A stretch of DNA of 64,000 nt from Lamellibrachia satsuma (taxonomy: Eukaryota > Annelida > Polychaeta > Sabellida > Siboglinidae). Shown here in pieces: positions 31,121 through 43,600 of this stretch. A program made the translations under genes and the position numbers. A model generated the notes under the pieces. It searched no databases. It was not told where the DNA came from and saw only the letters and a list, made by a program, of their open reading frames with translations. Where the stretch lies: the NCBI GenBank assembly GCA_033239005.1, contig BSQZ01000011.1, positions 7,992,501-8,056,500 on the forward strand. The letters are read 5' to 3'. Numbering within the stretch: the first letter of the stretch is position 1; each line of letters starts with the position of its first letter.

Positions 31121-34100
31121 CTATTTGGACTTTGTTGCGTGTAATACGCAATACCGTTTTCAACTTGTATTGACCATGGCTTGCCAGTGGTTTTGTAGAC
31201 TTGTCTGTCAGTACCATTGTAGTCTGAACATTCTACACAGCGTCTCCCTGTAAGAAAACATTTATAGCAGCAGTAGAACGAACTGGCGGAAAGCTACCTA
31301 CATAATGACTCTAACAGGTGTGACACTTAATATAATGATTTCATTTACAAATCAACAGTGTTAATCGTTTTAATGTGATCTCTTCTTCCAAAGAAAGTCT
31401 TCAATCATAAACTTATGTTTCGAGCTAAGTTTTATCACAGCCCAATGATTTTATAGTTTTCTTGTGAAATTCTGTGACAGTCTATGTTGCCTTTGCACTA
31501 CTTTCAAAAAAGGAAACAACAGAAAACATAAATATTGAGTTCATCGGCATTTACAGTTATCAGTCCAACATATCGTGTTGTTGTTGTTGTTGTTGTTGTT
31601 GTCAACTGCTATCGCCTGTGGACGAGACAAGTTAGACGACACAATCTGTGTGTTTTCCTCTCCTTCCAGACTGGCTCTGTAGACACCAACTGAAGATCTC
31701 GTCACATAAAACAGCAGTCTGAAAAATATGTATTTAGCTCATTGTGAAATTTAGCCGAGAACAAATAATTGCATTTATGAAGTATTTAAATAATTGTGAA
31801 ATGCTATCAAGAATAAATCATTGCAATTAAGAATTGTGTTGCTGTATAATTGATTAATAACACAGGCCCATCCTCGGGGTTTTGAAAACGGGGTTTGAAC
31901 ATACATAATCAGCCGGGGATTTCTGGGATGATTTCTGGAAAAAAATGGGACTGTTAAACTCAATTCTCTGAAAAAGGGGGTTTCGTTCGACCCCCCGAAC
32001 AGCAGAGCAATAATTTAATTAACTGTAATGTGTGCTTTTTAAATACAGTTTTCCTCTGGAATTTCTCTAACAATTTCTTTCTATTATTTAACATTTTAGT
32101 TGCATAATTGTGAATTCCTTACCTATTTTTCAAGTCCACAGCCAAGCCAAATGGTTTAGCATTACAGTAGATGAGAGTTTTCTTTCCGGTGCCGTTTACA
32201 TTGATCACTTTCACCTTATTTTGATTGGGGCGAGTGAAGTACAGTTTGTCTTCCGCTGGGTCAACAGCCAGTCCGTGTGTATATATTATACCTACAGAGA
32301 AAGCAAGGGGAAGACAATAACCGTGTTATATCGGTGCGTTAAAACGAGACGATTTATTACATATTACCTTCGTACATTCTACAGTAACACATGACACTTA
32401 TAGAGTTATAAGTTTCCCCAAATCAATATTTTTTTATATCATGCCATCATGAAATATTGTGATGGACACCACACCAAAATATATTCCATGATTTCTTCTG
32501 TGTCACATAGGAAGTTGGTTTTGATGTACAGGGTGTGACCAAATGGGACAGACAGCGAAATTGTCGTCCCTACCTTAAGATCACTTGAATTGTAGAAGTG
32601 GTCAAAAGGAATTAATCGTGTTTTCATGTAATGGCAAGTGAAGATTATTATGTTATACATGTGATTATGTTATACGGCGTTGAGCATGGCGGGACCGAGA
32701 AGAAGGAACACGACACGTTGGTTCAATAATCTGGGCAGCCATCTGGAGGAAAATAATATCTCCCCCAACGAAGGTGTGAGAACAGAACTTGTACACGAAC
32801 CGTATAAATTGAGGAAGTTGATTTCTTACCACACTGACTTTCTTACCACACTAGGAGTTATATTGTCAATTTAAAGTGGGATATGGTGAGGAGGTGAGTA
32901 TAACCAAGCTACGTTCTATGGATGTTTATGGAATATCAGTGTAATGCACAAGACTCAACTCGCCTGTAGGAAGGATGACCGTTGTGGCGTTGACTTTCGT
33001 TTGTTTGATCTGGCCACCATCATTCCAGTAGACAAAGCCACGCGTCTCGTCAACAGCGATACTTCTCGAGACATCTACGAATTCACACTGCCGCATATAA
33101 CACATGTATCAAGTTAATGTGGTTATGATTATGATGATGATGAAGATAATAATAATAATATTGAAAATAATGATAATGAAGGTGACGAAGATGATGATAA
33201 TAATGAAAATAATGATAATGAAGGTGATGAAGATGATGATAACGATGATAATGATGATATTGATGACAATGATAATAACGATAACGATAATAATGAAGAT
33301 GATAATGATGATATTGATAATAATAATGATGATGAAGATGATTATGATGATAATGATGATATCGATGATAACAACTAAGCGTTGTTTGCATTCATGCAGC
33401 TTTCTTTTGATATTAAATTACTGATAATAGTAATAATAATATTAACAATGTACCATCCCAATACAACGTGCATAGACATCACCCAATAAAACTAAATATA
33501 TTTTATCATCCTAGAAAAGATCTCTGAGATCGTCGGTAAATAATTGTATATACATGTGTGATAATTATAATGGTCACTTATGGTATATCTATATAAGTGT
33601 CTGCTAACTCATACACTCAATACATTCATTAGTTTCATTCCTTCAAATCTAAAGTCTCGGATTGAATTAGTCTTTGTCAGACAAGTTTCAAGTAAGTACC
33701 AAGTCCAAAATGTTCGAGTGTCAAGTCAAATCTCATGTCTTGTAAAAGTGCGACTCGAGTCGTACTTGAGTAAAATATCCCTCGCAGTTGTAGTGGACTG
33801 ATGCCTATATATGGTGTCACGTCATTGTAATAAATTAGTTGTTGTCGTGGCATATGAGACAAAGCCGTGTTGTGCTTAGCTCGCCAGTTAAACTTCTATA
33901 TATGACAGCAGAGAAATGAAAAAAAATTCGTAGGTTCACTAACTCTAGAGAAGGACACCATGAAATATACAATCTCTCCTGTTACTGGGTCCTCGGACCT
34001 GTTGAAACTGAAATAAATGAAAAATACAGAGAAACGAAAAACACAAAACTGCTTACTGATACCGGGAATTCATCGAGAAAACAGAGTTTGGGTACATTAC

Positions 34101-36508
34101 TCTAAACAAAGAAACAGATAAATTATTCCACGCCATGACGTACTTTCACCGCCGAAGAACAGTGTTGGCGAACCGTGTATCGGAGGTGTGACGGACGCGT
34201 TGAGTGGAACCATCAAAATGTCAGGCTGTGCCACAACCATAACAGGACAGATACTTCCAGCAGCTGCAAATCAATACAAGGCCCATACTTCAGACATGGG
34301 GCGATTAACTTAACTTAATCGTTAACTTGCAAAAGTTAAAGAAAGTTAACATTAACTTAACTTCATTGGTTAACTTTTAAAGGTTAACTTAACTTAACTT
34401 GTAGTGACATTAAACGATAAACTTCAATTCATTTTCAGTTAACTTATTTTGTACAAAGTAATCAGATTAATGACATCCGTATGTCCAGATAGGCATACAG
34501 GTAAAGGGATATATAGGCCTACAGGTAAAGGGACGCATAGGCCTACAGGTAAAGGGACATATAGGATGTGCAGCCGGTTAACTACTTTACAGGCGAAAAG
34601 AGGATAAACTAGTTTACCGGTTGCACATCCTATGCCAGATTTACATGTAGTGTAAGTCAACTTAGTTATTTACTTAACTAGTTAACTTCATAAATTAATC
34701 TACTTAGCTAATTAACTTTCAAAGTTAACTTAACTTAATCGAAAATAATCCTTAACTAGTTAACGTAGTAGATTAATCGCTGCATGCCTACCATAGTTAC
34801 TGGAAAAAATAATGTATCGATAATTCTACAGTAATAAAAAATATCATTATAAATCATCAAACTCCTGAACTGACTAGACATGTATTATTTACATTTTCTT
34901 CGCATTATACTTATTTAACTTGTTATCTGTTATCGGTCTTGCTCGTTAGTACTTGTGTGACCGCTTTTCGTCCTGGTGTGCTTCAACCCTACCACTAATT
35001 TTGTCATGTATTTTGTCAGTTGGAATATGAGCTCGCTTCGCTCGCATATTTCGCAGCTAACCACCGTTAATGTCCTCTCAGCACGACCAATGTTTGAGAG
35101 CGTGCTACTGTCATGGCCATGTCCTGAATCCACATCCGTATCAAAACGCTTTTTTCCTCTATTTTTTATATTTTATGAAGGTCGCCAAGCAGATAAACAT
35201 AATATATAAGTATCGACATAACATAATATGCATGCAATATATTCTGAAAAATATAGTTGACATAACAATATATTTCCTTTATTTTACTAATGTCGTAACC
35301 ACAATTATTAGTTAAATCATGATCTTTGGTATTTCGCCCAAATAATATACACTATACGTTAAAATGCAGTCACATATGGTAATTAAATATCGCAAGCCTG
35401 ACGCACTAACAATTGCGATCTTGCTCTAACAAATCGTGAATTCCGACAGATATATATTTCCCCCGTATGTAGATACATATTTGGGGACAGCGGTTATTTA
35501 TAGTTTCATTATTATCATATGATAAACACCACAGTGTAAATGCATTTCGGAAATTGCATAATTTGGAACAACCTACATGTTGACAACTGATCGTTGTTTG
35601 CATTCATGCAGCTTTGTTTTTATAGTAAATTAAAGGCGTTCTGTCGTGTGTTTCATGCTGACATGACTGTTCTAGATAAAATGTATTTAATCCCTCCTCC
35701 ACATATATGCAATTGCCCATGTGACTTAGGAAACAGCGACATCTGCTATTGCGGTTCTGGCGTGGCAGGATAGATGCGAGATGTTGATGTCAGCTCTTGT
35801 CTGATGACGGAGGCAATGATTACCAGATCATAACACAACTGATGTTGATGTCAGCTCTTGTCTGATGACGGAGGCAATGATTACCAGATTATAACACAAC
35901 TGATCATTAAGGCCAATGTGCTTAAAATATTGTCTTAAGGTTTGAATGCAAACATTGGTTAACAAAAATATAAATATTTCGTTCCGTAGCCGAGCATAGG
36001 CCCATCAGCATGCATGCAGCAGCAGTGTTGGGTTAACTGTGGTGCAAGTGATATACACTCGCACCAGCCCTTCTCACAAGACCCTCCCCACAAAATCAGA
36101 TTATTCTTGACAAGATATTAATTGTCGGACTTCAGTGCTACCGAAACGAGCAAATAGGTCATTAGTGCTTGACAAAGTTCAACACATATACAATCAGATC
36201 TGACTAGTCACACGATCGTTTAGGAACGTTATACATGACTACAACAGTTCCGTTTGGATATCACAAAGTTGGCGATTCTTTCGGGTTAGCGTTATGGTTG
36301 GCGAGTATAAGTTAGTGCTCTCTCTCCTTTAACAGTCATACGCCACATTCCTATACTCGACTACGCAACAGCTCCCTAAATATGTACCTTCCGAATGGGT
36401 CGTGCCGATCCAGAAGCACACGGACGTGAGAAGCAGAACTCGAAGCAAAAGCCCGGGTGGCGGTAGAGGCGGTGGACGGGTCGGTCTGTGCGAACAGCGC
36501 AGCGGCAT
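31121..36508 (-). CDS. Secreted LDL-receptor YWTD-repeat protein (3' end not found)
   Basis: Minus-strand exons: 36508-36388, 34263-34150, 34007-33944, 33087-32964, 32291-32123, 31718-31555, 31247-31121. The start has an in-frame TGA 12 nt upstream and opens a signal peptide (LLLRVLLLTSVCFWIG, ending near THSEA). Propeller motifs: SIAVDETRGFVYWNDGG, GLAVDPAEDKLYF, FGLAVDLKNR, IAVD and ICWTDN, typical of LDL-receptor class B beta-propellers. Phases join cleanly from the third exon on; the second-to-third junction does not fit and a small exon or another donor is likely missing. The 33087-32964 exon uses a GC donor. A (AAC)8 run in the sixth exon gives eight Asn. About five blades are visible. 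The last exon reads into a stop at its donor, so the sixth blade and anything after are absent or unseen. Confidence 0.7.
33115..33375. repeat. (GAT/AAT)n microsatellite
   Basis: Trinucleotide tract of about 260 bp in an intron of the YWTD gene. It makes false Asp/Met- and His/Tyr-rich frames on the two strands. Confidence 0.9.
34291..34790. mobile_element. Non-autonomous hAT-like element with 8-bp target duplication
   Basis: Ends CAGACATGGGGCGATTAA and (inverted) TAGGCATGCAGCGATTAA. Flanks CCATACTT (34283-34290) and CCATAGTT (34791-34798) match at 7 of 8, the hAT hallmark length. The inside has many GTTAACTTAACTT motifs and three 24-bp units with TACAGGTAAAGGGA. It sits 27 bp upstream of a YWTD-gene exon. 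Confidence 0.75.
34800..36380. other. First intron of the YWTD gene, mostly featureless
   Basis: Contains a 61-bp exact-like tandem duplication at 35780-35902 (GATGTTGATGTCAGCTCTTG...). No coding frame recognised. Confidence 0.5.
35780..35902. repeat. 61-bp tandem duplication
   Basis: Two adjacent copies differing at about one position, so recent. Confidence 0.85.
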
Positions 36509-36599
36509 CTTTGCTCTTCAGCTGTGATATTTTCTGTCTCGCTGTCTCGCGGAACAACACCTCATGTAGCCGGATGGCTAACCGCCAAAGCAATGCGTC

Positions 36600-37330
36600 A
36601 GTCGACTGATGCCCAAGCTATTTGACAACGTATTAAGCATCAATTTACTGGCGTCGTGTAAGAAATTAATGATGCTGACGGACATCACTTTGTAATAAAA
36701 CCACCCAACCGCAACGCGACACTTTCATTAGGCCCTTTTTACGGCGGTTTAATCCCATTATTGCATGGGTGCCTGCATTCAACATTTGTCACCATACCAG
36801 CCTCAATGACATCAATTGTGACAAATTACGTACACACAATCTACTCCATTTCCTACATGACAGAACAGTGTCCCAAACGTGTTGTATAAACTTCGTGCAA
36901 TAACAATATGAATAATATATAAGGACATAGCATTGAAAAAGAATGGCAAAGCTTTGTCATGTATATCTCTCTATCTCAATATCGCACTGAATAGGATACT
37001 TACTCACCACTTATGCACGGTTAACGGCTTGTCATATCGCTCACAAAACGTTCGTTACGGTGTTTCTAATTGTATTAATGCGCGAGTAGCAACTTAATTG
37101 CGGGCATATAAATTTAACGATTAGGTTAACTGGCCTAGACAGGTGCGGGCCGAATGGTCAGTCGTGTCCGGTTGTCGAGAACACACGTCGAACTTATGGA
37201 AGAGAACCGCATTGTATTCCGCCGCGTAACATTTTGTATAACTTGGACGTTCTTTCCATCATAAACATCCGCAATAATAGCGGAGAAGCTCACGAGGAAG
37301 CGGATGCTTCACAGCAATAGTATTATCATC
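36600..37330 (-). other. Upstream region of the YWTD gene, nothing recognised
   Basis: Presumed promoter side of the minus-strand gene. No clear TATA or repeat. Confidence 0.3.
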
Positions 37331-37344
37331 ATCACTACTCTGTG

Positions 37345-37393
37345 TTGTTGTTGTAGTAGTAGTAGTAGTAGTATTAGTTGTAGTAGTAGTAGT

Positions 37394-37440
<47 letters not shown>

Positions 37441-37475
37441 GTAGTAGTAGTAGTAGTAGTAGCAGTAGCAGTAGC

Positions 37476-37506
<31 letters not shown>
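37345..37506. repeat. (GTA)n/(GCA)n trinucleotide repeat
   Basis: About 160 bp with a core of about fifteen AGC units at 37393-37437 flanked by GTA units. Long single-residue frames here are artefacts. Confidence 0.95.
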
Positions 37507-37979
37507 ATGGCTATGTCGAGCGGGCAATATGACAACCCATCCTTCTTATCCATCATGCATATCAGGTCCATAGTTTTGTTTTAAGTCTGTCTTTGATTAG
37601 TCTCTCGATGTCGGGCTCCTCCCCTTGGTGCTTGACCGTGCTTGGGCTAACACGGCACACGCTTGCTGATCGGAGGCTCAGGATGACCATAGCTGTGTCC
37701 AACGATCTAGAGCCTTCTCGTGCGAATCTTTCCACTGATCTGTGAGTCCTGCGGCCAGTTACGAATTCTTTTTAGCTACCCTCCCTGATTTGAAGTACTT
37801 CACACAATATACTAGTAACATCAGCCGGTTCTCTCTTTCTAATTCAGACGTCAGTGGTGTCCGAGTTTAGCATTTGTATAACAGGGATAAATCTACAGTG
37901 GCTGTCACTCTGTTTCATCTCAGAAATCGAGGACAGTAAACATATCAATTCCAACTCGACTGCTTTGTCTAGGGTTGAT

Positions 37980-38330
37980 TCTAAAGGAGGACTGAGGGAG
38001 GAAGCTGGTGTGAAAGAGAGTCTCACAAGGAAGCTGGTGAGGAGCCGGCTGGACATGGAAATAATGTAAGGGAACAGTTGACAAAGAGAGCGGATATGCT
38101 TAGAGTGGAGGGTAGAAGGAGAAGATGAAGGCTGAGACTGAGATGAGAGGACTGCGTGAAGAGAGATTTGTTGGTAGTCGGAGAAATAGGGGGAGTGGAA
38201 ACGGTTGGTGGAGACGGCAGTGAAACGCGTTCAATAACGGAGAAAACGGGAAAAATCGACGACTTGTATCGGTGCCAGCCTCACCCCGGACGACAGGGAT
38301 AAAGAGGGGAGCAACAAAAACATCTTCCCT
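37980..38330 (+). pseudogene. LINE reverse transcriptase tail, spacer copy
   Basis: Reads EEAGVKESLTRKLVRSRLD, then LTKRADMLRVEGRRRR and EDCVKRDLLVVG after a stop and frameshifts. Same family as the fragments in intron 15 of both kinase copies, here in the opposite orientation. Confidence 0.7.
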
Positions 38331-38539
38331 GTCACTGGTTGCTTTCCTCACAGCATAGCATATTGTCGAAAAGGTTTGGTGCAAGAGTGTTACCTTGGAT
38401 AGACGCGATAGTGTCGTGGTTAGCACATTCCCCAATGCCAGAGTACCGGGTCCAAGATCAGGACTAGGTGTATTAAACCGGGAGTATTAAACTTGGCTGT
38501 AAACATTTGGGACTGTGTATCCCTAGTGACTCGAATGAT

Positions 38540-38945
38540 CAAATTGATGTCGATCTCGTCTCGCTAATTGAAGACATAATAGAACCACCGAGGACGACAG
38601 TGACCACCTTCAGTGCCAGCATAGAAAGGTCGGCTTGGTGTGATGTTCTGAAAAAGGGTGACTTTGTTGAATGCGATATATCATAAGACCTCGACGTCTC
38701 CAAGCCGGGATCCACATTTCTTGGTCGTCCTCCATTATTCGGCAACACGGTCGGCTTCACGGCTCAGGATCGTACGCTCCGCTTTGTCGACGTTGACAAG
38801 AACCAACCCCGAAGACTTCGTTGAACATGTCGGGGATGAGTCTAGAAAGTGGACAGGTGCTAATTTCAGAGGTTCGCCTGGAATCGATTCATATCCGCAT
38901 GCCCTATTTGTTGTCGCGCCTCGCGAATGCAGTCTTTGGCAGTAA
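38540..38945 (+). other. Broken open frame of unknown origin
   Basis: Plus-strand frame reads LIEDIIEPPRTTVTTFSAS ... KKGDFVECDIS, stop, then STFLGRPPLFGNTVGFTAQD. It looks like decayed coding sequence, but I do not recognise the family. Confidence 0.25.
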
Positions 38946-39274
38946 TTGGCGATTCAAGCGACTTCGGCGAGAATATCAAACTGTCAGCGCTGATTAAGTA
39001 GAACATTGCAATTAACGACATGTATTGTACGTCGAAATTGTGGATCCAGTGGAATGCAACCTCGTATAATTTATATATATACTGTTTTTATTTATTCATA
39101 TGTATATTTATTTTCTATAAACATAATGCTTATTGTCTTAAACAAAATAGTTTTATTATTATTATTATTTGTGTAGGTGTTGATGTGATGCGCCGGCAGC
39201 CAATAAGCTTCGCTATTCTGCACTCTGTAGGCATGCATGATTTAACTTTTCTGTGTGATAGTTGTGTCAATATA

Positions 39275-40136
39275 GGGGAAGGCAGGTGTATTACAATTGG
39301 GCCATTTTCATTCTTTTTGATATCTAGGGCGCAATCATATTCATAAGTCAAAATCGTTTTTACTCACATGTACAATGATTATTAGTATATCATTTTATAA
39401 CAAGATAATATATCTAGTATTCATATAAAGTTATATGTAGCTGATTCAAATATGGTTGGTATGTTGGCTCAAATATATCTTGGTGTGGAGTAAGTTGAGC
39501 CACAGTGCAGTGAAAGTTTGGTAAATGCTCTATTAAATTTGTATTTACGTAGGCCTTGTACTAAAATTACATAACAATTTAACTCAGCCAACACATCAAC
39601 CAAATAGGTACAACACATTTACACGCTTAATTAATAAGTCGACACACTTAATTAATGTAGACTTACACGTCAATCGCAACCAGTGTAGCTAACTGTTAAT
39701 ATGTCGCACTGCAGCTATCAAATGTCCCAATTTGTTCGGAAAAATTAATACCTTAATTTTGGGGTAAAGAACACTCGTCGTCGTTCTTTAACCCACTTCT
39801 CAACTTCGAGCCCTTTGGCCTTGGGTGGCTCAACTAAGCCCGTTTCGACAAATTAAGCTTTTTTAAAATTAATTTCTCGTTAATGCGCGAAGTGATGTAA
39901 ATGTTCTTCTTTCCTGTGCATAGTTAAACCATTTGTAAGAGCACAGATAAGTCTGGTCACATGCATTGGCAGTTTACACAATAGCATACATTAATCATAG
40001 TCACCAAAAATTTCGAAAACCATGAAAAAATATACTTTTAACTCACAATACCATGTAACTGTCGCTGCTGCATAGTTTCCTGGGAAACATGGGTGGTTCA
40101 ACTAACCTATAGTGGTTGAACTTACACTGTCTTCCC
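39275..40136 (+). mobile_element. TIR element, spacer copy
   Basis: Starts GGGGAAGGCAG and ends CACTGTCTTCCCC. Collinear with the element in copy B intron 3 over most of its length (GATATCTAGG, CACTCGTC, TGGGTGGCTCAACTAA). No transposase. This copy is more diverged at its left terminus. Confidence 0.7.
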
Positions 40137-40523
40137 CTGCACAAAGTTTAAAGTTGATTCGACAGCATTAATTATATATACTGATAACAGTTTACTCTTT
40201 TTTATGAGTTAGCCAAAACCAAGCCAAATTATTATGCATCCAGAATGTGGGTATTGATCATGGTTCCGTCACAATGGAACCTATGGCTATGCTCTGAGTC
40301 CAAGCCACTGTGTTCAAGCGAACCACTGTGTTCAACGAACAGTGGCGCCACATCCCGCAGCTCGGATAATCGAGGCTAGCTACAGCAAATTATCGCCAAA
40401 GTGCTGCCACCTGTCGGAGTATTGTAAACAGCTTTGAAAACGAAAGACTAATTGAGTCAGGCGAAAACAGTTTGATTAAGCAACAACTAATTCGATTCAG
40501 AATTTGCATATAAATAATCACTG

Positions 40524-40533
40524 CCTATATAGG
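40524..40533 (+). promoter_or_regulatory. CArG (SRF-type) box upstream of copy B
   Basis: CCTATATAGG, identical to the box in front of copy A, with similar spacing to the kappaB pair (about 86 bp against 91). Confidence 0.4.
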
Positions 40534-40618
40534 CCATTTTCTAACGAATTGGTCAAGTTAGTTGTTCGTGATCATATAACCATCTAACATGGTTATCCAA
40601 TAGAAAAACAACCACAGC

Positions 40619-40645
40619 GGGAATTCCCTTATTTGGGGATTCCCC
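40619..40645 (+). promoter_or_regulatory. Two adjacent kappaB-type sites upstream of copy B
   Basis: GGGAATTCCC (40619-40628) and GGGGATTCCCC (40635-40645) end 47 bp before the copy B start codon. Arrangement and spacer match copy A exactly. Confidence 0.55.
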
Positions 40646-40692
40646 AATTCCTAAAAATAAATCCTATCCGTCAGCAGTTTTAATAATTGACA

Positions 40693-43600
40693 ATGTTTCG
40701 CAGACGTAAGTAGAAGTTAATCCACAAGCCGACCAATTAAGGGACTTAATTACCTCAACTGTAAATAAACTAAAGTAGTCATGCTATCGCAGATATGTTT
40801 GACTCGATGTGAGTAGCTATTATAATAATTATATGACTAGTAGTACGTAATAACAACAGTTAAAGGGTCGGTGAGTAAATACATCTGGGCCGAGCTGGTT
40901 ACTCGTCATACTATTCCGAGTATTCGTGGGGTCAGGACATATACCTGTGAGGGGGTGTGGTAGGGGTCTTAAACCTCCAATCTCCCACCTGTTTGGGGGG
41001 CAGCCTAGCTCCCATATCTCTCACTTGTTAGTTACTTCCCACCATTTTTGAGTCTATACCTCCTAGTTATAGCACGTCCCATCTATAGCTCTCAATTACT
41101 TTGAGTAAATTGAGGCCACCCTCTCACTTCCCACCAATTGTTACGTTGTCCTTTCAGGAGCAACAACACATGTTCAGCTTTAGTAAGGGGCTAACGTAGG
41201 AGTGTGCTATTTTCATGTACTGTTTTTTAAAGATCATATATTAAACGCCATATAGAAATAAGATGCAGAACATGAAAAAAAACTTCTTTCCAAAGGGCCA
41301 AAATTTGTTTTGTAGAGAAGAGAAAATAGCAGGAGTGTCTCATCAAACATGGGACCATCTGTGTGTTTATTTCCTCTCTGTGGCACCATGCACAAGTAGG
41401 CAAAACCACGAGTGTGATTATACCCCCAGATGTGGTTATGCCCAACCTTCTGTTAGATTATAAACAATGTGAAGACAAACCAGTGAATGACATCAAGGTT
41501 TCATATTTTGTCAACCTATTTAGTGACCAGTATAAATTTAATATCCTGTACGTATAACATTTTCAGCGTCATCGGACAGCAGTAGTGCATCAGAAGAAGA
41601 CAGCAGTGGCACGTCTGAGAATGAAGCCAACTGCAATGCTGTAGCGGTACATCGTGGCGGTGCAGAGTCGCTGAATGATTGGCAACTCGCTACTTTATTG
41701 GACCATCTATGTTCGCTATATGTTCCTGATCATCAGAGCAGTTTACACGATCAGGTCTACCGATGTAAGTTGTGTACGTTTGTGTTGATAAATTTGTGTT
41801 GATAATTTTACCGCCATGATTAATTTAGTGGCACTTTGGAGCATTGGTAAAGTCTAATGCTGAAAAAATAAATATGAGCTTTTGGAATATAAGTAATTTA
41901 GCAATACAAGTCTCATGGGCGGATACAGACCTTGAAAAAGGGGGTGCCCAATTACCCCAAAACACACCAGGTGGTAGTACTTCTAGTTATCCAAATTAGT
42001 ACGTACTACGCATGCACTAATATGCATGCACGCATGCACTAATGCAGTTTCTAAGCTCGACCTAAATTTGCCATCTGGTCACACATAATTTTTTGCCAAG
42101 TATATATATTATTTTCTAAGAGTAGTGTTTGTTAAATACTTTCTACATGTTTGATTATTTTGCAACGCATTAGTAGAAACATGCTATGAATAAAAAAAAT
42201 TTATTGGTCATAATAATTTTATTATCATGGTACCTTAGTTAATGTAGGTATCTGGTCACACAACTAAATAGTTGGTATGTGAAAATAAATACAAGCCTTG
42301 TGACCTATATCATGTGACCCCTGTCATGTGACCTCTTTAACATGACTGTTACAGTGTTGTATGACCAGCTGAAGAAGGTGAAGATCGTCTGTCCTGTGGC
42401 AAACTTTGAAGATGTGAGACATATCCGCAGACAATGCAGTGTTGCCTTCGCTGCGTTGGTGAAAGATGCACTGGGAATGATCGGACAGTTGGTATGTAGG
42501 GGCCTAGGGGAAGGCAGTGTTAGTTGAGCCATTTTTTCATTCTTTTTGATATCTAGGACACAATCATGTTCATAAATAAAAATTGCTTTACTCGCATAAA
42601 CTATGATTATTAGTAGATCATGTTATACCAAGATAATATATCTAGTATGTTAGATAATTATATGTAGCTGATTCAAATAGGGTTGGTAACCTGGGTCAAC
42701 TAACGTTTGGTGTGGGGAAGTTGATTCTGTTTTGCTGCACCTCTGAGCTTAGGTTCCTGAGGATATAGGCACCATAGAAGTTAATTATTATTATTACTAA
42801 TATTAAATGCTTTATTTGTATAATTTATGTAGGCCGTGTACTAAAATTTCATAACAACTCACTTAGTTAACACATTTACCCAATGGATACAGCATGTATC
42901 TGACAAGTCGACACGCTTATTTAACAAGTAGACACACTTCATTAATATAGACTTATAGGCCAATTGCATCCAGTGTAACTAACTGCTAATGCTTTGCGTT
43001 GTAGCTATCCGATGTCCCAATTTGCTCAGAAAAAATTAATTCCTTGATGTATTTTAGGGTAAAGAACACTCGTCTTCATTCTTTGGCCACTGCTCAACTA
43101 ACCCTCTCACTGGCCTTGGGTGGCTCAACTAACCCCGTTTCAACAATTAAGCTTTTTTAATTAACTTCTCATTAATGGGCAAAGTTATGTAAATAATCTT
43201 CTTCCATGTGCATAGTTAAACCATTTGTATATGCACCGACAATAAAGTCTGTTCATGTGCATTGATAGTTTACACACCAGCAGACATTAATAACAATCAA
43301 CAAAAGTTTCGAAAAACATAAAAAAACATACTTTTAGCTCACATTTGTTGATAGTTATGACAAACGGTACTTACTGTACATCAATCATGTTCTAATAACA
43401 TGATCAATCACCGGGTGGTACCATGTAACTGACGCTGGTAGTTTCCTGGGAAACATGAGTGGCTCAACTAACCCAGTGGCTCAACTAACACTGTCTTCCT
43501 ACAGGAATCACATTTAGAAATGGGCCTGTAGTAAAGATGTTTTTAAAACGCCCTCAGCAATTGATTTAGCCCATCACAAATCAGGTGCATGGGTGTTAAA

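Larger units (their letters stand above)
40480..41000 (+). repeat. Start of the tandem duplication unit (copy B promoter and intron 1)
   Basis: From about 40480 the sequence is collinear with the window start: TATA-rich stretch, CArG box, kappaB pair, exon 1 and intron 1. Upstream similarity cannot be judged because copy A begins at the window edge. Confidence 0.8.

Noticed and set aside
32439..32660. Minus-strand frame of 73 codons in a YWTD-gene intron
   Set aside because: No motif, no matching splice phases; neighbouring exons already join correctly without it.
33083..33424. His/Tyr-rich and Met/Ile-rich frames
   Set aside because: Translation of a GAT/AAT microsatellite.
37309..37571. 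Tyr/Leu and Thr-rich frames
   Set aside because: Translation of GTA/GCA repeats.
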